DNA of 64,000 nucleotides. Source: Myroides oncorhynchi. Lineage in GTDB: Bacteria; Bacteroidota; Bacteroidia; Flavobacteriales; Flavobacteriaceae. The stretch lies in the NCBI RefSeq assembly GCF_020905415.1, contig NZ_JAJJMP010000001.1, positions 2,925,501-2,989,500 of the forward strand, given 5' to 3'. The notes beneath the pieces were generated by a model that searched no databases, was not told the origin of the DNA, and saw only the letters and a program-made list of their open reading frames with translations. Numbering within the stretch: the stretch's first letter is position 1; each line of letters starts with the position of its first letter. This document shows, piece after piece, positions 47,401 to 55,536 of the stretch. The translations under genes were made by a program, and so were the position numbers.

Positions 47401-47442
47401 AGCTATCCTATAACCAGACTTGGTTAAAAATTGAGTTTTCAT
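44407..47442 (-). CDS. SusC/RagA-family TonB-dependent transporter
   Basis: A 1011-residue transporter: signal peptide, a carboxypeptidase-regulatory-like domain (about 40-115, [20 protein letters not shown]), a short [17 protein letters not shown] box, the plug ([67 protein letters not shown]) and a barrel ending in FGMQLTF. With SusD it forms an outer-membrane importer. Association with an S9 peptidase rather than glycosidases points to peptides. The promoter must lie in the long upstream region; I found no clear box. Confidence 0.9.
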   Translation of the reverse strand: [1011 protein letters not shown]

Positions 47443-48959
47443 AATATTTATAATTGATTAGATACATTAAGACTTTAAATCATTAAGATTCTTATTGCCG
47501 TAGTACTTTTAAGTAAGTCTTTGTATCAAGGGTTAGTTATTGGGTTATAATGTATTTGGTTGATAGAACTATCTCCTTTTGCTCTTGAGCACGTCTCCCA
47601 AAATGCAAAACAAGAGTAAGGAGATAGTCATGGACTTTTAACAGTCATAAAATCCCTTTATGATCTGTTTTGTTTGTTTGTGTTTGTTCTTGTACCTACT
47701 AATGGTCTTTTGCTTAACTAACCAACCTTAACAAATCAGTATTGTTGTATCAAACGGTTTATAAAAGACTATTAGTAAGTTTTCTTCATAAGTGATTGTG
47801 TTTTTAAAATTGATTAATTAATAGCAACAGTGGATTTTGTGATTAAACAATCTTGACTAATCAATGATTGTTTATTGCCTTTATAATCAGGTAAAAAGAT
47901 GTTTTATTTTGTGAATTTAAAGGCAATAGATGTCCTGTACGCATCCAAAAACTGTTTTTGGACATAGCGTAAAATGTATTTTGTTTGAGTAAACTATATG
48001 CTAATCCTTAGAGCTCGAACTAACTCTGTTTATGAAATTAAATGTTTAAAAAAACATCACTCTAAGGGTAGTTACACAAAGGTTGAATCATAGGCTAAAT
48101 GTGAGTTTAGTTAATAATTGTTTTGTTGTTGTAATAAAATGTAATAATTGAAAAAATCTCGAATAGAATTATTCGATAAGTCCATTAAGGATAAGGCGTT
48201 GTAAGTGTTCTGTATTAGAATACTAAACCAAATCTACCTTGTTTAAACCTTTATAGCCTAATTGGGAGACGGCTTTAAATAAAAGGTTTGTGTTATGTTT
48301 TAAAGCATAGAGTTTTTAATTCTAAGCTTTTAGTCTTCTTAGCCAGCCTAGTGATAAATCACTAGACTAGCCTTGTTTTGCAATCTTTTACTCAAGTTGT
48401 TTAGTGTAATGAAGTTTTCTTTTTGGAAAACAAGAAGAAAGGATTTACTTTTAGAGTGCGAATCATTAAAGAAAAAACCGTCTTACTTAAAACACTTGTG
48501 TTTTGAGCTAGGATGCAGTGCAATGAATCAAGGAAATGTTTTCTTTTTGCATTGCACTCATATATGAACAATTTAGAGTTTTAATCCTTTTACACACTCT
48601 TTTCTATTAAGAGTAGTGCTGAGGTATTAAAGCAAAAAATCGCTCATAAGAATATGTTTTAAAGTCGAGAGTGGTATGAGAAGTAAAAAAGGAGAGCTCC
48701 TACTGTACTAATCATAACACTTGATAAACGACCACTGTTACAATTTTCCAGTAAGGAGCCCTCCCTAAAACTTGCTAATATATAGCTTTTTTGTGAAAGG
48801 GCTTTTCTTACGGAGCTCGAAGTGGTCGTTACTCAAGATTCGAGACTTATAAAATATTATTCTATTGATGAAGTAGAATTCATATATCTACCTGTATCAG
48901 GTGTAAATATATTGAATTATTTCCTAATTACAAAAATTACGTAACAAAGAATTGTTGGT
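47443..48959. other. Long non-coding stretch between susC and the mobilization region
   Basis: About 1.5 kb without a gene that I can support; a 64-codon frame at 48373-48567 has no recognisable features. It contains a T/G-rich tract (TTTGTTTGTTTGTGTTTGTT near 47670), small hairpins such as CTAGTGAT-AA-ATCACTAG at 48348-48365, and the large inverted repeats listed separately near 48.7 kb. An element boundary, transfer origin or regulatory RNA could lie here. Confidence 0.45.
48691..48830. repeat. Nested inverted repeats (possible structured RNA or oriT-like site)
   Basis: Arms GGAGAGCTCCTACTG (48691-48705) and CAGTAAGGAGCCCTCC (48749-48764) pair with one mismatch and one bulge. The loop contains AACGACCACT (48727-48736), whose exact reverse complement AGTGGTCGTT occurs at 48821-48830, so two alternative or interleaved structures are possible. 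The site lies 130 bases before the XRE gene of the mobile element. Confidence 0.6.
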
Positions 48960-49418
48960 ATGCATAAAATAGATGATTATATAAAAATTAAAATGCAAGA
49001 AGAGGGGATTACAGAACCTATTCTAGCTCAAAAATCAGGACTTTCAACTGGACATATAAATAAACTTAAGAATGGAAATGTAGCTAAGTTAAGTGCTAGT
49101 ACTTTTTATAAATTGGTTACCGCATTTGATAGGGACTTTGTTTATGCTTCTGATATTGTGTTTCCAACTCTTAAAAATATAGAATTAAATAAATTACCAG
49201 AGGTAAAGAGAAACAAGTTTGGTACTCTTATGCTGGAGTTTGAAAAAGTTATAAATACTCCGAAAAATATAGCTATAATTACAGGAATTTCAGAGGAAAG
49301 AATATTTGAACTTTTCAATAGAAATGGAGGTTTGGAGGCTTATGAGTTGTTATTAATAGAAAAAGCAATTAAGAAGAAGGTCGGGGAACTTTTTATTTTG
49401 TATTTTAAAGATGAGTAG
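48960..49418 (+). CDS. XRE-family helix-turn-helix regulator
   Basis: A 152-residue protein with an N-terminal Cro/CI-type helix-turn-helix (residues about 5-65: IKIKMQEEGITEPILAQKSG, HINKLKNGNVAKLSASTFYKL). The C-terminal half also resembles a second, weaker helix-turn-helix-like domain (INTPKNIAIITGISEERIFEL). No toxin gene partners it. It stands at the head of the mobilization region and is a candidate repressor of it. Confidence 0.7.
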   Translation: MHKIDDYIKIKMQEEGITEPILAQKSGLSTGHINKLKNGNVAKLSASTFYKLVTAFDRDFVYASDIVFPTLKNIELNKLPEVKRNKFGTLMLEFEKVINTPKNIAIITGISEERIFELFNRNGGLEAYELLLIEKAIKKKVGELFILYFKDE

Positions 49419-49723
49419 CAATTTCCGTTAATATAAAGTTATTTGAAAACATTAATCTATTTGCCTAATACGTTATTTAAGTATTAGGTAAATAAAGCAT
49501 CCAACATTCTGTTACTAGACTTTGTGTTATTTGATATTTTCTATAACCTATTATGTTGTTACTATATTGATGATATTAGTGTTAATATCGAAATTCTATA
49601 GTCAGTTGAAAATTAGTAGATTGACAATAACAATACCAAACCAAGCCAAACACAACCTACAAATACCTTTATTATTTTACCCCTAGTATAATTACTAGTT
49701 TGTCTTATCTAAATTTTATAATC

Positions 49724-50155
49724 ATGAAAGACAACACTACTAGTAAAATAAAAACATCTCAAAAAGCATCTGCTATATATCGTGTTCATAGTGTGGGGCT
49801 TACAGAGCAAGAGCAGTTGGAATTTGAGAGAATTCTTGTTAAGTATAACATTAGAAATAAATCAAGATTTATAGCTTTATGTATTTTAAATAAAAAACTT
49901 AAAGCCGTTGTTATAGATAAGGTATCGCTTGACTATCATGCTGAACTAACTACTTTAATCAATCATTTTAAAGCTTTCGGGGTAAGCTACAATATCTTAG
50001 TAAACAAATATGATGTGTCAAAAGAGTCTGAAGAAGTATTCAAAGATATTTTGAAAACTACTCTAGAGCTTTCTAGACTCTGTAAGGAGATCATTAGCCT
50101 TACTTTAGCCTTTGAGAATAGAGTTTTATATAAAGCGGATGATTATGGTGGTTAG
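49724..50155 (+). CDS. mobA: MobA-like mobilization accessory protein
   Basis: A 143-residue protein read from the ATG at 49724. It has the pattern of Bacteroidota relaxosome accessory proteins: a basic N terminus, a ribbon-helix-helix-like part (HSVGLTEQEQLEFERILVKYNIRNKSRFIALCIL) and a helical tail (LTTLINHFKAFGVSYNILVN). It binds the transfer origin with the relaxase. The relaxase gene overlaps its 3' end, confirming a two-gene mob unit. Confidence 0.75.
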   Translation: MKDNTTSKIKTSQKASAIYRVHSVGLTEQEQLEFERILVKYNIRNKSRFIALCILNKKLKAVVIDKVSLDYHAELTTLINHFKAFGVSYNILVNKYDVSKESEEVFKDILKTTLELSRLCKEIISLTLAFENRVLYKADDYGG

Positions 50156-51428
50156 AATAGGCAAGAGTAGAGACATTATGAATACTTTAGTTTACAATCA
50201 GAACAAAGTTGATAACAAGAGTGCTTGTATATTAGGGGTTAATAAAGTAGCGATGCCATTGTATCAACCTGAAAACACGAGCAAGTATTTTTATAAATAT
50301 TTTCAGACCTATTTACTTAATAGTACAAACATAAACAACCCAGTTAGACATATATCTCTTAATCCTAATCCAGTAGATAAAATTGATGACCTTACGCTTT
50401 TAAATATAGCCAAGGCTTATATGAAAAAGGTAGGTTTTAAAAATCAACCCTATATTGTATATAAACACTTTGATCTTCAAAGGATTCATATTCATATAGT
50501 ATCGGTATCAGTTAATGAAAACGGATATCAGATTAATTATTACTTTGACTTTTTAAAAGCTCAAGATGCGTGTAAAGAAATTACCAAAGAGTTTAATTTA
50601 ACGCCATATAATATAAGACATAAAAAAGATAATGATTTAACCATTAAGGTTGTAGACTATAGAGAACCAAACCTTGTCCAGCAAATGTATAATGTTGTAG
50701 AGGTGTTAACTAAATATTATAATTTTGAAAATTTGAAGCAGTATAATGCTGTTTTAAATCTCTTTAAAGTGAAGGTTGCCTTGGGTAAAAATCAAGACCC
50801 AAGTTCTATTGTGTATTATGCTCTTGATTTGGATAACAATATAGCTAGTAATCCAATAAGTCCTAGTAGACTTTGTTTAAAAGTTGACATGGATTTTTTA
50901 AATGTACATTTTAAGAATTCTTCAACTAGCAGTGATCCGATTTTGGACAGTGAAGTAAAAAAACAAGTAGAGTCTTACTTTTTACAAAGCAAAGATTATA
51001 AACACTTTAATAAACTTCTAAAGAATCAAGGAATCAATTTAGTTTCAGATAATAAAAACAAATCTGATTTTTATTTTGTCAGTCATAAATACAAACGAGT
51101 ATTTACTTTCAAAGACTTAGATAAACGCTTATCTGAAAGATTATCAGATGATTTGTATAGTAATTTTTCAAACTCAAAGAAACAAAACAAAAAAGACCCA
51201 CTAAGTAAACTAATAGCTCAAAGGTATAATCAAATTAACGATAACTTTAATAATCTAGTGGTACATTCTAGTTTTGACTTTGTAGACAACTATTTTAATA
51301 TAAACAATAAAGCAGAATTTGTTTGCTTTTTTAATCATCTATTTAATGCTCCTGCAAATGATTTAGACCAAAAGCAGCTTGAGAGCCTTAAAAAAAGAAA
51401 GCGAAAAAAGAAGGGGTATAGAATTTAA
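50145..51428 (+). CDS. mobB: MobB-like relaxase/mobilization nuclease
   Basis: A relaxase of about 427 residues read from the ATG at 50145 (MVVRIGKSRD; ATG at 50139 is an alternative). VYNQNKV near the start, the RHISLNPNPVDK motif and the metal-binding QRIHIHIVSVSVN (three-His type) are those of Bacteroidota Mob relaxases. It nicks the transfer origin and leads the strand into the recipient. It overlaps mobA by 11 bases. The C-terminal 200 residues are Lys/Asn-rich and not recognised. Confidence 0.85.
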   Translation: MVVRIGKSRDIMNTLVYNQNKVDNKSACILGVNKVAMPLYQPENTSKYFYKYFQTYLLNSTNINNPVRHISLNPNPVDKIDDLTLLNIAKAYMKKVGFKNQPYIVYKHFDLQRIHIHIVSVSVNENGYQINYYFDFLKAQDACKEITKEFNLTPYNIRHKKDNDLTIKVVDYREPNLVQQMYNVVEVLTKYYNFENLKQYNAVLNLFKVKVALGKNQDPSSIVYYALDLDNNIASNPISPSRLCLKVDMDFLNVHFKNSSTSSDPILDSEVKKQVESYFLQSKDYKHFNKLLKNQGINLVSDNKNKSDFYFVSHKYKRVFTFKDLDKRLSERLSDDLYSNFSNSKKQNKKDPLSKLIAQRYNQINDNFNNLVVHSSFDFVDNYFNINNKAEFVCFFNHLFNAPANDLDQKQLESLKKRKRKKKGYRI

Positions 51429-51439
51429 TTAGTAAGACT

Positions 51440-51682
51440 ATGTTAGCAATGTTTTTGGGACTTTATTGGTTTTTGTACTTAACTGTGGCATACCTGTGGA
51501 ACTTTATTTGTTTAAAAGCAAAAAAACAAAGTAAAACAGCGCCTTGTATTGTTGGTCAAAGTAATACAAAACTCAACTATAAAAAGCTTAACAAAACAAG
51601 CAGACCCTCAGAGAGTTTAATTGATCTACTAAATCAATCAAAAGATGATTCAGCTAAAGAAATAGCCAAAAGACTCGGCTAG
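51440..51682 (+). CDS. Small membrane protein of the mob operon
   Basis: An 80-residue protein with one N-terminal membrane segment (about 3-24) and a polar tail (PSESLIDLLNQSKDDSAKEIAKRLG). It starts 11 bases after the relaxase, so it belongs to the same unit. Function unknown; small membrane proteins in this place often complete Bacteroidota mob operons. Confidence 0.55.
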   Translation: MLAMFLGLYWFLYLTVAYLWNFICLKAKKQSKTAPCIVGQSNTKLNYKKLNKTSRPSESLIDLLNQSKDDSAKEIAKRLG

Positions 51683-51729
51683 GGTAGGGCGCGTTTATTG
51701 TTTTTACAGTAGTAAAGAATTTTACTGGT

Positions 51730-51921
51730 TTACTCTTTTATTTTTCTTGATTTATATAGTAGTAGAAGTCCAATACTTCCGTTTAACAAACTAATACATA
51801 TTTCTTTAGTAGATTCACTAACATTACTTGTCTCACTATTATAAGAATACAATTGACTAATCAATATCATTAATGATACTGTTATAATGATGTAACCTAT
51901 AAGTCGCAATTTCTTTTTCAT
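51730..51921 (-). CDS. Small two-segment membrane protein
   Basis: A 63-residue frame on the minus strand with two hydrophobic stretches (about 7-24 and 43-56) separated by a Ser/Glu-rich loop and a Lys-rich end (YKSRKIKE). The membrane pattern and lysine tails suggest a real small gene, but no family is recognised and no promoter was found. Confidence 0.4.
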   Translation of the reverse strand: MKKKLRLIGYIIITVSLMILISQLYSYNSETSNVSESTKEICISLLNGSIGLLLLYKSRKIKE

Positions 51922-52118
51922 TTTAATTCTTATTCTTTTAATATTTAAAACGACTTGATCTATTATACTGATATTTATAAAAGATTAAAGAGGTTTTTAG
52001 TTACTGTTTTTATTTGAATACAAATATATGGTATAAATTAACATAATAAAACAATATTATACGAATGTTTTGTGTTATTATTGATGTGTAAATTATTAAA
52101 TATGTGCTAATAAAACAT

Positions 52119-52202
52119 CTCGGGGCAAGCCCACGAGGTATTTCGCAGTACGATGTAGTATTCTCTAAACTTTTCCTCCGAACCCCGAGGCAAGCCTCGG
52201 GG
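52119..52202. repeat. REP-like element with two GC-rich hairpins
   Basis: Left hairpin CTCGGGGC-AA-GCCC(A)CGAG at 52119-52137 and right hairpin CCCCGAGGC-AA-GCCTCGGGG (perfect, 9 base pairs) at 52183-52202, separated by 45 bases and facing each other. The local GC content stands out in an AT-rich region. This has the look of the repetitive palindromes mobilised by REP-associated tyrosine transposases in Flavobacteriia; no transposase gene is nearby. Confidence 0.65.
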
Positions 52203-52390
52203 AATTCTTTAGATTAAAAAGTAATTTGCATTATAAATCAATAGTTTATGTTAATTAGTAAATTACTTTTTAATAATACAAGAATTTTTAAGATTATCTC
52301 ATTAGTAAATGAGCTAGTAAAATAAGAATCTCATTAGTTAGTAAATCAAAACAGAGCACTTGTCCTAACTGCGAACTACCATCTTCAAAA

Positions 52391-53497
52391 TTACATAGTT
52401 TCTATATATGTTATAATATCTTTTATAAGTAGTTTTTTTATGGCAGAAATTAAGATTTCCATTGTTTCAAAATCAGGATGACTATTTTTAGCTGGAAGTT
52501 GTATGGATTTTTCCTTTACAACATTCCATCCACCTAATTTGTTTTTATATGAATAAATTGGTAAATCAGTTACTTTATTAATAGCTTGAACAGCAAATAA
52601 ATATTGATTAGGTGTCAAGTCATAGTCACTACCAATCCATTTAATTGCATAAGCATCAGATAAAACTGTAAATTCTTTTGATTGAAAGTACGCTCTATAT
52701 ACATCACTATTTGATGGAATAGAAATAACATTTTTTAGAATAGTCGCTTCCTCTTGAGGCACAAAGTAGTTTAGTCCTTGATTTTTAAAACTAGAAGTTA
52801 GACAAGGTAATGTAAATTTACCCGTTGCTTCCTTAGCTAATTCTTCCGCTTTATAAGGTAGTTTTTTAGTTTTTATCCTTTCAAATAAATTTTTAATTTT
52901 AAAAGTAGACCATTGAATGTTGCCATAATCTTCTAAAATATTTAGTTCTGCTTTGGTTAATTCGTAATTATTTAAATCTATAGCTTGTAAATAGTCTTGT
53001 AGAGTTTGGGTACGCTCTTGTTCTAAGCTAGCAATAAAATGTTCCATAAAATCAAAATCGATAACTCCGTTTTTCATTGGGAGCTTAATACTTACATGGT
53101 TAAAACTGCCAATTCTAAACTGCTTGCTATAATTAAATTGATTTTGAATTTTTTTATTTATTAAACTTGTAATAAAAAGTTTTACATTTTCAGACATCTT
53201 GTCCTTTTCAAATAATACTAATATGTTATCATCAGCAGAATAATTATAATTGCGATAAAATGAATTAGCAAACATATCAATGGTAATTGTTTTAGCGGGA
53301 AAAATTTCTTGATCAAAATTACCAATATATCCAGATACTCCTGTGTTTTCAAATCCTGCAGTGACTAAAGCACGATCACCACTAATTCTATTTTCTGCTG
53401 TTAATCTTTTTCCTCTTTTAATAGAAAATAATTCACTTAATAGAATATCAGGCCCCCACTCAACATTATCTAACTGTTTATTGAGCAGGGTATCTAC
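52391..53497 (-). CDS. DNA specificity (S) part of a BcgI-like restriction-modification system, no start codon of its own
   Basis: The frame encodes two target-recognition-like halves: IKRGKRLTAENRISGD..ALVTAGFENTG in the first and FERIKTKKLPYKAEELAKEATGKFTLPCLTSS in the second, as in type I/IIB specificity subunits. It picks the DNA sequence for the enzyme encoded just upstream. Taking the first in-frame Met (53275, 294 residues) would cut the first recognition domain in half; 74 further codons are open upstream, back to the end of the methylase gene, without ATG, GTG or TTG. It is therefore probably translated as a fusion (about 1048 residues) by a -1 shift at GGGAAAG, or the locus carries a frameshift mutation. 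Confidence 0.75.
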   Translation of the reverse strand, partial: VDTLLNKQLDNVEWGPDILLSELFSIKRGKRLTAENRISGDRALVTAGFENTGVSGYIGNFDQEIFPAKTITIDMFANSFYRNYNYSADDNILVLFEKDKMSENVKLFITSLINKKIQNQFNYSKQFRIGSFNHVSIKLPMKNGVIDFDFMEHFIASLEQERTQTLQDYLQAIDLNNYELTKAELNILEDYGNIQWSTFKIKNLFERIKTKKLPYKAEELAKEATGKFTLPCLTSSFKNQGLNYFVPQEEATILKNVISIPSNSDVYRAYFQSKEFTVLSDAYAIKWIGSDYDLTPNQYLFAVQAINKVTDLPIYSYKNKLGGWNVVKEKSIQLPAKNSHPDFETMEILISAIKKLLIKDIITYIETM

Positions 53498-55536
53498 TTT
53501 CCCAGCGTATAATTTTGGCCTTTAATTATACTAGAAACTTCCCAAGCTAGATAATCACTTATTGTTTTTTTAAATTCGGCAAGACTTGGTTGGGTATCTA
53601 TGGGTGCGGTTTGATTCCAATCAGCGCCGTTGTTTGGATCAATATGACCTTCATAATAATCATTATCTGCAATTAACTCTAATTTGTTCTTGCCAAAACG
53701 TACTAAGTTCACTATCTCCTGATAACGTTGTTTTGCATTATTAGTGTCTTTTAGATTGTTGCTTGATTTTTTGCGATTTGCTCGTGTGTAGCCATCATTA
53801 GAAAAGTCAATAAATTTTACTACTTCATCTTTGTGGTGTTGTTCACCGACTTTAAAAACATAAATATTAGTCTGCACACTTGACTTTCCAATGAATAAAT
53901 CTATGGGCATTTTTATACTTGCAATAAGAGTATGACTTTCTAAAATTTTGATATTATAATCTTTAGCTTTACCTGCGCCAGCAGAATTTTGGATAATAAT
54001 AGCAGCATATCCTTTATTCATCATTCCTAAAGCTTTTTCGACAAAATTCATTCCATTGCCATTAGCAGAATATGGAGGGTTTAGTATAAAAGCATCTGCT
54101 GGAAATAAACTATTAGTTTTTCCAAAACCATATTTACCATCAAAATTAGTTAATGAGTCTATGTTTAAAATGTTAGAGCTACCATCACCCATCATAATCA
54201 TATTCAAAATAGCTAACATATATACATTAGAGAGTAACTCTAATCCCAAGAGTTGCTCAGCTTTAATAGCAATTTCTTTTTGCTGGAGTTCTTGTGGTGA
54301 TTTAATTGTGTTTTTAGCATCAATTAACATTTCATTCATTGCCGCTACCAATAGTCCTGCTGACCCGGTTGCAAAATCCCAAACATACGAGTCTTTGTTT
54401 ACACGAGCTAATCTAACTAATAATGTAGCTACATAAGACGGAGTAAGTACCACATCATTTAATTTGTCTTGTGAAAAGCCTAACCAACCGTACATTTCGT
54501 TGAATAGTTTTCCTGTAAAATCTGTTGTTAAACCAATTTTGTAGTATATTCCTAAATCATCTACAATTTTAGAAAATACACGTCTTAATTGTGTTTCTCC
54601 ATTTTCTACTCTATTGATGTTTTCAGTAGTTAATGTGTTTTCTAACGTGCGAACAATTAAATCTTTTTTCTCTTTAGGTATTTGTTTTTCTTTTAAGAAG
54701 GCTTTTATTTTACGAACAATAATGTCTCCATCGCGGTTTCCTTCCTCATTAGATGATTTTAGATCATCTTTACCAAGTGGTTGTACTTTTCCCGGAATAC
54801 CTAAAGTTGCAATAATAGAAGCTGCAACAAGATAGACACGGTCATTTTCACCCAAACCTTTTTCGTTTTGGTAAATATCATTGTTTAATCGAACTAAGCT
54901 GGTGTCAATTTCTTTTTCTCGTTGTTCCTTAAGCTTGTCTAGTTCTTCTTGTGTTAACTTTAACGATTTTACTTGTTCTATAAAAACATCAAAGTTTTCT
55001 TTTTTCAAGAATGATAGGTCAGTGTATTCTGCAATTTTTTGACCAGCTCCTAAGTTGTCTTTAGAAACATAATAGACTCCTATTTGGTGAATAATTTTGC
55101 CAGAGATGTCTTTATGTCCCGTAACACCAATAGCGATAATATTGGTATAACTGGTATGATGTAGTATAGCATTTGCATAATGTACAGCACCATTTACAGC
55201 AAAACCATTTATGTTTTTTAAATTAGGTTCGTTTTTAACTGTACGATTTTCTACTTGTCTGTTTGCATCTAATTTTACTAATTTATCTTTATACCCTTTA
55301 TACTCAATAAGTATAGGGTAATGATTGTGATATTTATCTTGCAATAGAAGTTTTGTATCTGGTCTATTGGCTCCAGCACCTCCGTTTTTAGTAAAGTATT
55401 CTGATAAGGCTTTATCAATTTCAGAATTGATAGATTCTTGTTGTAATTTATAGGGTAGATTATATTTTTTTAGCCATCCATTTACAAGATCAGCTATATT
55501 TGGTTCGATAGATTGCACTGTTCTTTTCACAGCCAT
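53494..55536 (-). CDS. BcgI-like endonuclease-methyltransferase (RM subunit)
   Basis: A 680-residue protein. The N-terminal domain has Pro59-Asp60 and Glu78-Tyr79-Lys80 (PD-x17-EYK), a PD-(D/E)XK nuclease site. After a helical linker (about 190-330) comes an N6-adenine methyltransferase with motif I VWDFATGSAGLLVA (385-398) and motif IV NPPY (486-489). One chain that both cuts and methylates, paired with a separate specificity part, is the type IIB/BcgI plan. It protects the host, or the mobile element, from foreign DNA. Its stop codon sits at the suspected frameshift site into the specificity part. Confidence 0.85.
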   Translation of the reverse strand: MAVKRTVQSIEPNIADLVNGWLKKYNLPYKLQQESINSEIDKALSEYFTKNGGAGANRPDTKLLLQDKYHNHYPILIEYKGYKDKLVKLDANRQVENRTVKNEPNLKNINGFAVNGAVHYANAILHHTSYTNIIAIGVTGHKDISGKIIHQIGVYYVSKDNLGAGQKIAEYTDLSFLKKENFDVFIEQVKSLKLTQEELDKLKEQREKEIDTSLVRLNNDIYQNEKGLGENDRVYLVAASIIATLGIPGKVQPLGKDDLKSSNEEGNRDGDIIVRKIKAFLKEKQIPKEKKDLIVRTLENTLTTENINRVENGETQLRRVFSKIVDDLGIYYKIGLTTDFTGKLFNEMYGWLGFSQDKLNDVVLTPSYVATLLVRLARVNKDSYVWDFATGSAGLLVAAMNEMLIDAKNTIKSPQELQQKEIAIKAEQLLGLELLSNVYMLAILNMIMMGDGSSNILNIDSLTNFDGKYGFGKTNSLFPADAFILNPPYSANGNGMNFVEKALGMMNKGYAAIIIQNSAGAGKAKDYNIKILESHTLIASIKMPIDLFIGKSSVQTNIYVFKVGEQHHKDEVVKFIDFSNDGYTRANRKKSSNNLKDTNNAKQRYQEIVNLVRFGKNKLELIADNDYYEGHIDPNNGADWNQTAPIDTQPSLAEFKKTISDYLAWEVSSIIKGQNYTLGK
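53497..53503 (-). promoter_or_regulatory. Candidate -1 ribosomal frameshift heptamer (GGGAAAG)
   Basis: In the methylase frame the codons are CTG GGA AAG TAG, so G-GGA-AAG has the X-XXY-YYZ form and lies directly before the stop. A -1 slip reads GGG AAA GTA GAT and enters the specificity frame. A modest stem (CTCAA / TTGAG) starts about 11 bases downstream. Confidence 0.5.

Noticed and set aside
47660..47700. TTTGTTTG-rich tract as a functional tandem repeat
   Set aside because: Short and irregular, with no conserved unit beyond low-complexity T/G sequence.
48373..48567. 64-codon frame in the gap before the mobile element
   Set aside because: No ribosome site, no domain, unusual composition (Lys/Cys/Phe-rich) and it lies among hairpins; judged chance.
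49700..49723. TTG start for mobA giving 8 extra residues
   Set aside because: The ATG at 49724 fits the family start; the extension is hydrophobic and starts with TTG.
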